A stretch of DNA of 64,000 bases, from positions 94,855 to 158,854 of the forward strand of contig CALMYJ010000029.1 of the NCBI GenBank assembly GCA_937873715.1, written 5' to 3'. The notes under the pieces are model-generated. The model worked only from the letters and a program-made list of their open reading frames with translations, was not told the origin of the DNA and did no database searches. Position 1 is the stretch's first letter; the number at the start of each line of letters is the position of its first letter. The stretch is from an uncultured Chitinophagaceae bacterium (GTDB lineage: Bacteria; Bacteroidota; Bacteroidia; Chitinophagales; Chitinophagaceae). This document shows positions 27,562 to 36,578 of this stretch, one piece after another. The translations under genes were made by a program, and so were the position numbers.

Positions 27562-30500
27562 ATGAAAGCAATCCTGGGCCACATTTTAAAATGCACAAAA
27601 GCAGCGCTCGTAATACTGCTGCCGGTAGTTTGTTGCCTGATTTTTACCATTGCTCCGGTAAATGGGCAAACGGTTACCAAGCAGCTTTACCTGTCTGACC
27701 CATCGCAGGCGCTTGACCGTACAGACCCCGTTGCCACTGCCGATGCAACCACAGCACAAACAGCGCCAATGGCTGCTACGGCCCAATACCTTTATGCTTT
27801 TCGGGGTAATTCAAGAATTGATTTCTGGCGATACAATATCGCTGCCAACTCCTGGAGTTCGATGGCCAATGCACCCGGCACCGTTACAAGAGGTGCGGCC
27901 TTAACTACCAATGGCAGTTTTATTTATGCATTCCGTGGCGGCACCACGGATTTTTGGCGTTATAATCCTTCGCTCAACACATGGTCTTCAATGGCAGCGG
28001 CCCCGGCAGCCGTATCGGCAGGCGCAGCGCTGGTACATGCAAACGGCGCCATCTATGCCTTCCGCGGCGGCAACAACAGTACTTTTTGGAAATACACTAT
28101 TTCAACCAATACCTGGACTACACTGGCAGAAACACCCTCTTCATCGGGTGTAAACTGGGGCGGCGCTTTAACCACCGATGGTACTGATATTTATGCATTG
28201 CGTGGCACGGGCAGCAGTGTTTTTTGGAAATATAATATTGCCAGCAATACGTGGTCGGTAATGGCTGCGCTGCCTATGGCTATTGATGCCGGTGGCTCAC
28301 TGGGCTTTGATGGGGTTAACATTTTTGCGCTGAGGGGCGGCGGCTTCAATAGTTTTTACCGCTACAATATCAGCACCAACTCGTGGACAACGCTGAACAA
28401 TACCCCAAGTACTGTATTCAGGGGCGGCTCGCTGGTATCCGATGATCAGTTTAGTTATGCCATCCGGGGTAACAACAATAATAATTTCTGGCGATACAAT
28501 GGCTCATCCTGGTCTTCGATGGCCAATACCCCTTCTGCAGTAGACTCTGGCGGTGCTATTGTAAAATTTGGCACTACTGCCAAAACAGAAACTTTTACAC
28601 AGGCCCCGGCACTGTGCAGCCCACTTACCATAAAAGCCGGCAACATTACAGTGGTAAATCATATCAGTATGGTATATGGCACACTGCCTGCAACACCAAA
28701 TATTACGGCTACGCTGCAATATGGCGCTACTACCATTATTACACTGTCTAACCCGGTATACAACAGTGTGGCCGGCACACTAACCTGGACGGGTAACCTG
28801 GCTTCAGATATGACTATACCGGCTGCACAGACCATTACATTAACCCTTTCAACACAGCAACCCGGCGTATCATTTCGAATTGAATACGATAGCCAGACTA
28901 AACCGTCGAGGGTAGTATTTCCTGTCTCTACATTTATCAATGTAAACAGTGTAGAAGTATTTAACGCAGCATATCCTGCCGGCATGGCAGTATCGAATGT
29001 GCTGGGAGGTTCTACCCGTTATATCCGCACTACAGTTACCGATCCATTCGGTTTTGCTGATATCACATCAGCTAGTGTAACCGTTACGCCACCCGGCACC
29101 AATATGGCGGCAACTGCTGTAGCGGGTGCTGGTTGTACCCGAGTATTTCAAAATACCTGGAATGTACCGGCAGGTGCCGGCACCTACACCATCAATGCTA
29201 CAGCCAAAGAAGGCTACGAAAATACGGTTACCCATTCCCGTAGTACGGTAATTTCTACCTGTACCAGTTGCCCTCCAACTGCCAATATTGATTATGCCAC
29301 CGGCGATGGCGGGGTGCCGCTTGAAATTGATGTACTGGCCAACGACTCTGACCCAAATAATGATATTAACCCGGCTTCGCTAAAGCTTACCGTAGAGCCG
29401 AAAAACGGCCAGGTGATTATTGACGACAATAAACTGCTATACCTGCCCAATGGTACATTTGAAGGTAATGATACACTTACTTACCAGGTATGCGACCTTA
29501 CCGCCCCCACACCACAGTGTGCTACGGCGCAGGTAATTGTTACCATTTTACCCCTTGCATTTGATGCCTGCGAAGAAGCGTCAAAAGATAAAATTTACTA
29601 TATCCCTTATGCGGAAAACGAAGTGATGACGGCGCTTAAGCGTTCGGCAAGTGTAAGCCTGCCTACCAATAATGTGCGTACGATTATCAGTATAAAAGTA
29701 TCTTACCCGGGAATGAAATTGATATGGGATCATTGGGAAGATGGGTATGAAACCAATATTTTAGGGCCTACACAATCTACCACCGAAGTGTGGGGCGATG
29801 GTAATATCTACAACGGTGTTGCACCCGGATATCCTACAGATATTATACCTGCAGGTGGCAGCATTGTATTAGATAATACCATGCCTACCCCACGTGTAGC
29901 AGCCAACCGCTTTTACGATGGTAAAGATAAATTATACTCCAGCGGACAAATTTCGGTTACACAGGTTAGTGGTGAACCATCCAATATTGCAGTACAGTGT
30001 ATGAAAACCAATGTGGCTGCCTATCCTTCAGAATTTGGTAAATCATTTACAATACCCGTAGGCCAGGATTTACCCAGCAGGGATTTTCGTTACACAGCCC
30101 TGTTTATAAGAGCCGCAGAAGACAATACTGAGGTAGAAATAGACCGGGACAATAATGGCAGTTTCAATACTAAGTTTATCTTAAACCAAGGTGAAGTAAT
30201 GCTGGTGGATGAGCATACTGCCCCATCCGGCAATCCAATAATGGCCGGTGCTGTTGTAACCAGTAATAAGCCCATTGGTGTAGATGCCCATTTTGCAGGG
30301 GTGGATAATTTCTCTTCGAGAGAGGTGCCGATATTCCCTGCCACCTGGTATTCTCACACCTATTATACCCCTGTACCAACAACCGGACCGGCAACAGCTC
30401 CACACGATACTGCTGTGGTGATGCTGTACAACAGCCTTAACAGGGATATTACCATAAACTGGGAATCGGGTGTACCCTCAAGCGGCAGCATTTTACTTAA

Positions 30501-33500
30501 ATCAAAAGTGCCTTATCGTTTTGTAATGCCACTCTCGGCCAATGCTGCGTATAAATTTACCAACCCCACCCGGGAATCGTTTGTGGCGCTTGAAATATAC
30601 GACTCCTACACACCCGGAGGCGGCGGCAATGATGGCGCTACCAGAGACTGGGCATTTAACCTTATATCCGAGGGCAGGCTTACCGACTTTGCCAGTGTGG
30701 CATGGGCACCCGGCTCTACAGATATGACCAGGAATGACAACCCAATATGGGTAACCCCAAGTGCTAACACTACCGTGTATGTGAAGTATGATGGCGATGT
30801 GCTGAATGGCCCAAGCACCAGCCCCTGCGGACTAAAGTATGATGCTGCCATACCGGTTAATTACCTAAAATATATTAAGATAAAAGACGCTTCGGATAAC
30901 GACCAAAGCGGTACCGCTGTATACACCTGCAATGGCGCTAAGTTAGCCGCTGTGTATGGCCAGGATGCTGCTACTGCCCTTACTGCAAACCCAAGCTGGG
31001 ACGTAGGCTCTACCATACAACCCTTCTGTAAAGAAAAATTGCTGTTTGCCAATAACGATTATGCAGTAACCCTGATAAATACACCGGTAAATATCGATAT
31101 CCTCAAAAATGATTTTGGTTTCCAGTCAATCATAGACCCTTCTACTGTTACAATGGCCGGGGTACTGCAACCCACACATGGTACGGTTACCATCAATAAA
31201 AACGGCAGTATAATTTATATACCCAATACCGGCTATGTGGGTAATGACACTTTCCAATACACTGTGTGCTCTACCCCCACCCCAATAGTATGTGGTACGG
31301 CCACTGTTTTTGTATCAATTAGTTCCTGCCCTTCGCCCGGCGGACAAAATATGATTACAGGCCAGGTATTTTTAGATAAAAACCAGGATGCTGTAAAAAA
31401 TGATGGCGGCTCCGGATTTTCACCGGCAAAAATTTACCTGTATACCGATGGCAACTGCAATGGTACAGCCACTGCAGATGAATTAACTGATTCTGCCTTT
31501 GTAGACATCAACGGACTTTACCAGTTTATAAAATCGCCGGAAAAAATCGTTGCCGATAATTTTGATGATGGTGCAGGCGGACGTACCTGTGCCGATGGAT
31601 CGGATGGTAACACCCCCTGGAGAAGTAATTGGTATGATGGAGGAGACGCTTCTACCGGCTTTTGTGTATCACCGGCACAAACCGAAGCCAATACCGATGT
31701 GGAAATAGTACAGGATGGCGCCTGGGGTTATGCTTTACGGTTAGATGATGCCAGCAAATCGGCAACAAGGGAGTTTAACATGCAAAATGCCACACAGGCA
31801 TTCCTCAGCTTCTCTTACCGAAAAGCCACTACCACTTTAACTACCGGCGAAAACATATTTGTACAATTATCTGCAAACGGCAGTACTTACAATACCATTT
31901 TTACAATACCGGGCAATGGCACTTCCAATGCCAGTTATATACCGGTATATAACCTGCCGATACCTGTGGGCACCTACAATACGAATAACAGAACTTACCT
32001 GCGGTTTACTACAAGCAGTAATGCCGATGAAGGTGATTTTGTATTTATTGATAACGTATCTATAAAGTTTTTACAGTACGACCAATGTTATATTGTAACG
32101 ATGAACCCGGCATCATTGCCCTCAACGGCTTACCCAACGGGTACGCTTAGCCGCTCCATAAATTTCAACAATGCTGCTACCTGTGCTACTAATATCGATT
32201 TTGGTGTAAAAAGAATTACTACCCATTCCATCAATGACGAAAACAGCACCTGGCAAAATATGGCGGTTAATGGCGTAGTGATGCATAACGATTTTGACCA
32301 GGAAAATAATGCACAAAGCTTTGGCAGCTTCCTGCATCCATCTACTATGGCTACCATAGCCAGTGGTGCAACGGTGAGTGGCATTAATAAAGCAGGCACT
32401 GCCATTGCCAATGCCGGCACTTTAACCTTTAATGCCACAGGTAATTATACCTTTAGCCCTGTAGCTTCTTTTACCGGAGTAGTGCATATTCCTTACCGCC
32501 TTTGCGATAATGGTACACCAGCCGCCTGCGATACTGCTACTTTATCTATTACTGTAGACCCATTGCCATCGGCAGGAAGTTCGGTTATTGCCAATAATGA
32601 TGAAGATATTAGTTATGGCAATGCCATAAGCGGCAACCTGCTGCACAACGACAGGGATCCTAAAAACCTGCCCTTTACCGTAACCCTGTTTACCTACGAT
32701 ACCAACAGCGATGGCATACCGGATATTACTACAATACCCGGCACCGTTACTGTATCGGGTATCGATATTTACGGCAAAGCAGTTGCCAATGCAGGTACCC
32801 TGTATATAGCAGCCAGCGGCGACTATACTTTTACCCCAACTGCAGGATTTGCCGGCAGTGTATATGCTTCTTACACTATAAGCAACAGTGCTGGTGCCAC
32901 CGCCACCGCCAAACTAAATTTTGATATACTGGAAGATGTAAACGGGTTGCAAAACGACCCGCCATTTGCCGGTGATGATTTTGGCTATACTAATATTAAT
33001 CAGCCTGTAACCGGTTCATTTATCAGCAACGACAGGGAACCTAATGATGACGTAGTTACCCTTAACGGCACAACTATTAATACCGATGGCCCGGCTACTG
33101 CAATTGGTACACCTATTGCCACTACAAAAGGCGGAACCATACAGTTTTTTGCCAACGGCAATTACACTTATACGCCACCGGTAGGTTATATCGGTCCCGA
33201 TTATGTTACTTACACCATTTGTGATGTAACCAGCACCATGCCACAACCCTTATGCGCCAGCGCTATCATTCACTTTTTAACAGCACCGGGTATTAGCATT
33301 AGTGGTAAAGTGTGGGATGATGCCGATGGCAATGTGATTAAAGCGGTATCAGAGCCGGTTACCAATGCAGGTAATACTTTATTTGTAAACCTTGTTAGCG
33401 AACTCGGCTATGTAATTACCTCGGTACCTGTAGCAGCAGATGGCACCTACAGCTTTAGCAATATTACACCGGGAGATAATTATTCGCTTGTATTGTCTAC

Positions 33501-34608
33501 CACACAGGGATCGGCTGGTAGTCTTTCACCGGCTGCGACTTTACCCGAAGGATGGGTACATACCGGCGAAACCCGTAATGGTGTTATTGATTACGGTGCC
33601 GTAGGCATAATCGACAACAGGGAGTATGGTTATACCAATGTTGTAAACTTTGATTTTGGCATCGAACAGTTACCCAATACCGACAATTACGATACGAGGA
33701 TTGATGCGCCAATTGTGGGTCAAAAAATAATTCTGAACGGTGGTGCCAATCCGCCTGTGCTTAGCGGCAGCGACCCCGAAGATTGTCCAACCGGCTGTGT
33801 ACTGAGCGGCCGAAGGGTGCACATTGATGAAGTGCCCATGAATGCCAACCTGCTGTACAACGGCGTACTGGTAAGCTCCGGGCAAACCATTAATAACTTT
33901 AACCCAGCCTTGCTGGCGGTGGAAATAACACCTGTAACCGTAGGTACCACAGGCACATATTTCATCTACTCCTTTGTGGATGCTGCCGGCAAAAAAGACC
34001 CGACACCCGGCCTGTATGCACTTAACTGGTACACTGTGCTGCCTGCTACCGGGCTTACTCTTACGGCTGTACGCAATGGCAGCAGTATAGCACTCAACTG
34101 GAAAACCATTAGTGAAATAAACAGCGACTATTTTGAAATAGAACGCAGTACCGACGGCAGAAACTATACTAAAATTGGTACAGCAGTAAAAGCCTCTGGC
34201 CGAAGCGATGCGGAGAAACAATACCAGGGAGCAGATGACACCAGGGAACTTGAAAATGCATTAGTGGTATACTACCGTATAAAACTAAAAGACATTAATG
34301 GCAAACTGGCCTACAGCAATGTAGCACCTGTAAAACTGCCACCGAACGGTAATATAAAAGTTACCCCTAACCCATTTGTATCGCAAATAACAGTAAGCGT
34401 ATCGTCAGAACATGCCAGCACTGTTGCTGTAAGACTCATGGACATGTCGGGCCGCACGGTACTGAGCAGCATCCAAAAAGTGAGCAAAGATGCGCCACAG
34501 TTTACCATCAGGGATTTGGGTAACCTCACCCGTGGCATTTATGTAATAGAAGTAACGGATACGGCTACGGGTAAAAAACAGGTTGTAAAACTTGAAAAAT
34601 CAAATTAA
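27562..34608 (+). CDS. Giant secreted kelch-repeat/gap-domain protein with T9SS type A sorting domain
   Basis: 2348 residues. The signal peptide covers residues 1-35 (hydrophobic core LVILLPVVCCLIFTIAPVNG). Residues ~75-335 hold six kelch-type blades, each with Y-A-F/L-RG, FW-R/K-Y and N-T/S-W motifs, enough for a beta-propeller. Then come Ig-like regions, and a cadherin-like gap domain at ~570-665 (DVLANDSDPN, LTYQVCDL). A segment of about 480 residues (~670-1150, from KIYYIPYAENEVMTAL) resembles an IgGFc-binding-type domain. A second gap domain is at ~1160-1250 and an SdrD-B-like domain at ~1262-1320 (GQVFLDKNQDAVKND). A DUF-like lectin-type region, three further gap domains and a second SdrD-B-like unit follow. 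The C-terminus has Fn3-like IALNWKTISEINSDYFEIERS and the sorting domain (VTPNPFVSQITVSV to the end). It is predicted to be cell-surface or secreted; the ligand is unknown. Domain edges are approximate. Confidence 0.9.
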   Translation: MKAILGHILKCTKAALVILLPVVCCLIFTIAPVNGQTVTKQLYLSDPSQALDRTDPVATADATTAQTAPMAATAQYLYAFRGNSRIDFWRYNIAANSWSSMANAPGTVTRGAALTTNGSFIYAFRGGTTDFWRYNPSLNTWSSMAAAPAAVSAGAALVHANGAIYAFRGGNNSTFWKYTISTNTWTTLAETPSSSGVNWGGALTTDGTDIYALRGTGSSVFWKYNIASNTWSVMAALPMAIDAGGSLGFDGVNIFALRGGGFNSFYRYNISTNSWTTLNNTPSTVFRGGSLVSDDQFSYAIRGNNNNNFWRYNGSSWSSMANTPSAVDSGGAIVKFGTTAKTETFTQAPALCSPLTIKAGNITVVNHISMVYGTLPATPNITATLQYGATTIITLSNPVYNSVAGTLTWTGNLASDMTIPAAQTITLTLSTQQPGVSFRIEYDSQTKPSRVVFPVSTFINVNSVEVFNAAYPAGMAVSNVLGGSTRYIRTTVTDPFGFADITSASVTVTPPGTNMAATAVAGAGCTRVFQNTWNVPAGAGTYTINATAKEGYENTVTHSRSTVISTCTSCPPTANIDYATGDGGVPLEIDVLANDSDPNNDINPASLKLTVEPKNGQVIIDDNKLLYLPNGTFEGNDTLTYQVCDLTAPTPQCATAQVIVTILPLAFDACEEASKDKIYYIPYAENEVMTALKRSASVSLPTNNVRTIISIKVSYPGMKLIWDHWEDGYETNILGPTQSTTEVWGDGNIYNGVAPGYPTDIIPAGGSIVLDNTMPTPRVAANRFYDGKDKLYSSGQISVTQVSGEPSNIAVQCMKTNVAAYPSEFGKSFTIPVGQDLPSRDFRYTALFIRAAEDNTEVEIDRDNNGSFNTKFILNQGEVMLVDEHTAPSGNPIMAGAVVTSNKPIGVDAHFAGVDNFSSREVPIFPATWYSHTYYTPVPTTGPATAPHDTAVVMLYNSLNRDITINWESGVPSSGSILLKSKVPYRFVMPLSANAAYKFTNPTRESFVALEIYDSYTPGGGGNDGATRDWAFNLISEGRLTDFASVAWAPGSTDMTRNDNPIWVTPSANTTVYVKYDGDVLNGPSTSPCGLKYDAAIPVNYLKYIKIKDASDNDQSGTAVYTCNGAKLAAVYGQDAATALTANPSWDVGSTIQPFCKEKLLFANNDYAVTLINTPVNIDILKNDFGFQSIIDPSTVTMAGVLQPTHGTVTINKNGSIIYIPNTGYVGNDTFQYTVCSTPTPIVCGTATVFVSISSCPSPGGQNMITGQVFLDKNQDAVKNDGGSGFSPAKIYLYTDGNCNGTATADELTDSAFVDINGLYQFIKSPEKIVADNFDDGAGGRTCADGSDGNTPWRSNWYDGGDASTGFCVSPAQTEANTDVEIVQDGAWGYALRLDDASKSATREFNMQNATQAFLSFSYRKATTTLTTGENIFVQLSANGSTYNTIFTIPGNGTSNASYIPVYNLPIPVGTYNTNNRTYLRFTTSSNADEGDFVFIDNVSIKFLQYDQCYIVTMNPASLPSTAYPTGTLSRSINFNNAATCATNIDFGVKRITTHSINDENSTWQNMAVNGVVMHNDFDQENNAQSFGSFLHPSTMATIASGATVSGINKAGTAIANAGTLTFNATGNYTFSPVASFTGVVHIPYRLCDNGTPAACDTATLSITVDPLPSAGSSVIANNDEDISYGNAISGNLLHNDRDPKNLPFTVTLFTYDTNSDGIPDITTIPGTVTVSGIDIYGKAVANAGTLYIAASGDYTFTPTAGFAGSVYASYTISNSAGATATAKLNFDILEDVNGLQNDPPFAGDDFGYTNINQPVTGSFISNDREPNDDVVTLNGTTINTDGPATAIGTPIATTKGGTIQFFANGNYTYTPPVGYIGPDYVTYTICDVTSTMPQPLCASAIIHFLTAPGISISGKVWDDADGNVIKAVSEPVTNAGNTLFVNLVSELGYVITSVPVAADGTYSFSNITPGDNYSLVLSTTQGSAGSLSPAATLPEGWVHTGETRNGVIDYGAVGIIDNREYGYTNVVNFDFGIEQLPNTDNYDTRIDAPIVGQKIILNGGANPPVLSGSDPEDCPTGCVLSGRRVHIDEVPMNANLLYNGVLVSSGQTINNFNPALLAVEITPVTVGTTGTYFIYSFVDAAGKKDPTPGLYALNWYTVLPATGLTLTAVRNGSSIALNWKTISEINSDYFEIERSTDGRNYTKIGTAVKASGRSDAEKQYQGADDTRELENALVVYYRIKLKDINGKLAYSNVAPVKLPPNGNIKVTPNPFVSQITVSVSSEHASTVAVRLMDMSGRTVLSSIQKVSKDAPQFTIRDLGNLTRGIYVIEVTDTATGKKQVVKLEKSN

Positions 34609-34644
34609 CAGATTGCTTTGTTTCAAGAAAATAAACAAAAAAAC

Positions 34645-35796
34645 ATGAACCGAAAGATAATCATCACCTGTATTTGTTGTATGGCACTGCTGCAGTGCTT
34701 TGCACAGCCGCTGTTTACATACGGCACATACGAGGTAAGCCGCGACGAATTTATAAGGGCTTTCTCCAAAAACATTAACAGTACCAGTGATAAAGAAAAA
34801 CTGCTGAAGGAATACCTGGATACCTATGCCCGGTTCAAGCTAAAAGTAAGGGCTGCTAAAGATTTAAAGCTGGATACCCTGGAGGAAGTTAAGTACGACC
34901 TGCTTAATTTTCGCAGCAGGCTTTTAACCGATTACAATATTGATATTGAAGAGGCCAAATCAAAAACAAATTATAAAAGAAATACAGCTATTAAGGATGA
35001 TCAGCTTTTCAGGTATACCGATAGCGTACTGTTGGTACCCGAAAACAGGAAGTATCCTATTGCCAAAGAAGTATTGTTCACTACTGGCAATAGCAGTATT
35101 AAGGTAAGTGAATGGTTGCGGTATGCTGCTGAAAACCGAAGTGCCATCAATTTTTATGTGCCGGAAAGTTATACCGCATTGCTCCAAAAATTTACCGACG
35201 AAAGTGTAAAGCAGTATTACATACAGCACATGGAAGAGTATAATCCCGATTTTAAATACCAGTTGCAGGAATTTAAAGAAGGTAACCTGATGTTTGAAAT
35301 TATGGGCAGGAAAGTGTGGCGTAAATCAACTGCCGAACAGGAGGCTTTAAAAAATTATTATGATAACAATAAAGACCGTTTTGTATGGCAGCAATGTGTG
35401 GAAGTGGTGCTGGTACAGGCCAAATACTATGCCTATGCCGAGTTTGCCGCTGAAAGTATTAAAAACGGACAGTGCTGGAAAACCCTTGCTGCCAACAGTG
35501 AAGGGATGATACAGGCCGACTCAGGCCGTTACGAAATGAGTATGCTGCCCCTTAAGCCCGGCACCAAACTGGAGGAAGGGAGTATTACTGAAATTATTAA
35601 GCAGAACGATAATACGGCAGCTTTTGTAAAAGTTATTAAAGTATACCCCGCCCTTATGCAACGTAGCTTTGATGAGGCAAAGAGCATGGTGGTAAATGAA
35701 TACCAGCAGCAGCTTGAAGAAAACTGGATGAATGAACTGGCAAAAAAATACCCGGTTAAAGTAAACCAGCCGGTGCTGCAGGCATTGCTTAAGTAA
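34645..35796 (+). CDS. SurA/PpiC-like periplasmic peptidyl-prolyl isomerase or foldase
   Basis: 383 residues started at MNRKIIITCICCMALLQCFAQ, a signal peptide; nine upstream codons are ignored. After it comes the SurA-like start LFTYGTYEVSRDEFIRAFSKN, then a helical region with KEKLLKEYLDTYARFKLKVRAAKDLKLD. A region about residues 240-350 (YYDNNKDRFVWQQCVEVVLV, QADSGRYEMSMLPLKPG and later AAFVKVIKVYP) is PpiC-like in Bacteroidota foldases. This is shorter than the usual ~700-residue relatives and may be one half of that design. It starts 36 bp behind the giant secreted protein gene on the same strand, so it may help that cargo fold in the periplasm; this is inference. Confidence 0.8.
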   Translation: MNRKIIITCICCMALLQCFAQPLFTYGTYEVSRDEFIRAFSKNINSTSDKEKLLKEYLDTYARFKLKVRAAKDLKLDTLEEVKYDLLNFRSRLLTDYNIDIEEAKSKTNYKRNTAIKDDQLFRYTDSVLLVPENRKYPIAKEVLFTTGNSSIKVSEWLRYAAENRSAINFYVPESYTALLQKFTDESVKQYYIQHMEEYNPDFKYQLQEFKEGNLMFEIMGRKVWRKSTAEQEALKNYYDNNKDRFVWQQCVEVVLVQAKYYAYAEFAAESIKNGQCWKTLAANSEGMIQADSGRYEMSMLPLKPGTKLEEGSITEIIKQNDNTAAFVKVIKVYPALMQRSFDEAKSMVVNEYQQQLEENWMNELAKKYPVKVNQPVLQALLK

Positions 35797-35857
35797 TCTA
35801 ACAGTATTTAAATACATCTCCCTTGTGCTTATCCTTTCCCATCAACGTCTCCGGCAC

Positions 35858-36016
35858 GGGACGTTGCGTTCAAAATAGCCACAATTTGCCATCTTATCCG
35901 GTAACTAGCTTTATGGAAATGGAAGATGCGTCTTTCAACACTGGCGGACAGTAAATGCTTTAGCCGCAACGTCCACACCCCTGCACATTGCTGGTTGGGA
36001 GATGTTGCTGGGAAGA
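35858..36016. repeat. Inverted-repeat unit, copy 1
   Basis: GGACGTTGCG (35859-35868) and CGCAACGTCC (35965-35974) form an inverted pair about 96 bp apart. A downstream tail contains GGTTGGGAGATGTTGCTGGGAA. The same arms, in the same order and with a similar tail, recur at 36254-36370, so this is one unit of a repeat family. Confidence 0.6.
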
Positions 36017-36139
36017 AGTGAGTGACACAAAGATTTTGCCACAGGCACTGCAGTTGATTTAAAAATAAAAAAGAGAAACATTCAAGTGAGTGCTTCCCTT
36101 TTCATTTATACCTTTTTACTTTTTACTTCTTATTCCTCC
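36017..36139. repeat. Direct repeat flanking the S74 gene, arm 1
   Basis: Begins AAGTGAGTGACACAAAG, passes CACTGCAGTTGATTTAAAAA and AACATTCAAGTGAGTGCTTC, and ends in CTTTTTACTTTTTACTTCTT. The same order of motifs, with substitutions and short indels, is found at 38596-38719 on the other side of the S74-domain gene. Confidence 0.65.
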
Positions 36140-36210
36140 TCCCTTCCAGTATCCGGTAGAATGAACGGCTGCGTATCTCCTCCAGCGTTAGTCCTGTTGC
36201 GGTAGCTTCT
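36129..36210 (-). pseudogene. Displaced copy of the 3' end of the DUF6986 gene
   Basis: The 82 bp from CTTATTCCTCCTCCCTTCCA to GCGGTAGCTTCT match 38932-39013 with three substitutions. The original segment codes for the last ~27 residues of the DUF6986 protein (around LEEIRSRSFYRILEGRR). The copy has no gene around it and no stop at the same place, so it is a fragment left by duplication, 2.7 kb from the original. Confidence 0.85.
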
Positions 36211-36253
36211 TTCTTCCAGCAATGTCTCTTAGCCTTTGCCTTGTGCTATGGCA

Positions 36254-36370
36254 AGGACGTTGCGTTTGTCAGACTTGGGTTCTAATATTGTGAACATCTT
36301 TTACTTACTTGACGCAACGTCCTCGGCTCTACTGATGGCTCGTTGAGAGAAGTTGCTTGGGAACCGGAAG
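36254..36370. repeat. Inverted-repeat unit, copy 2
   Basis: GGACGTTGCGT (36255-36265) and ACGCAACGTCC (36312-36322) are a perfect 11-bp inverted pair with a 46-bp centre. The tail GGCTCGTTGAGAGAAGTTGC ends in TTGGGAACC. It parallels copy 1 arm for arm, but with a shorter centre. Confidence 0.65.
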
Positions 36371-36578
36371 AAAACATTAGCCTGTAAGGCAGCTTGCATT
36401 TAGTGTTTATTCCTTTGCCCATTACTTATGCTTTACTTCTTTACACTTTGGCAGAGACATCTAACCTGCGCTTTTATAATTTCAGGTTTCGTGGAACAAG
36501 AACAGGTATTTAAAAATTTAATAAAAAGTAACAATGAAATCACATTTGGATAACTGCACCGGATGATGAATTGCAAAG

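Larger units (their letters stand above)
35797..36578. other. Repeat-rich intergenic region without a gene
   Basis: 782 bp behind the foldase gene. Contents: a palindrome GTATTTAAATAC at 35804-35815, two copies of an inverted-repeat unit (35858-36016, 36254-36370), one arm of a long imperfect direct repeat (36017-36139) and a displaced gene fragment (36129-36210). I see no gene. Confidence 0.6.

Noticed and set aside
27230..27565. 111-codon frame between the small and giant secreted proteins
   Set aside because: Begins inside the terminator hairpin, has no family features and overlaps the next start.
33670..34221. 183-codon open frame on the minus strand within the giant secreted protein
   Set aside because: Antisense to a gene with clear domain structure; its translation is Ser/Cys/Tyr-rich without family character.
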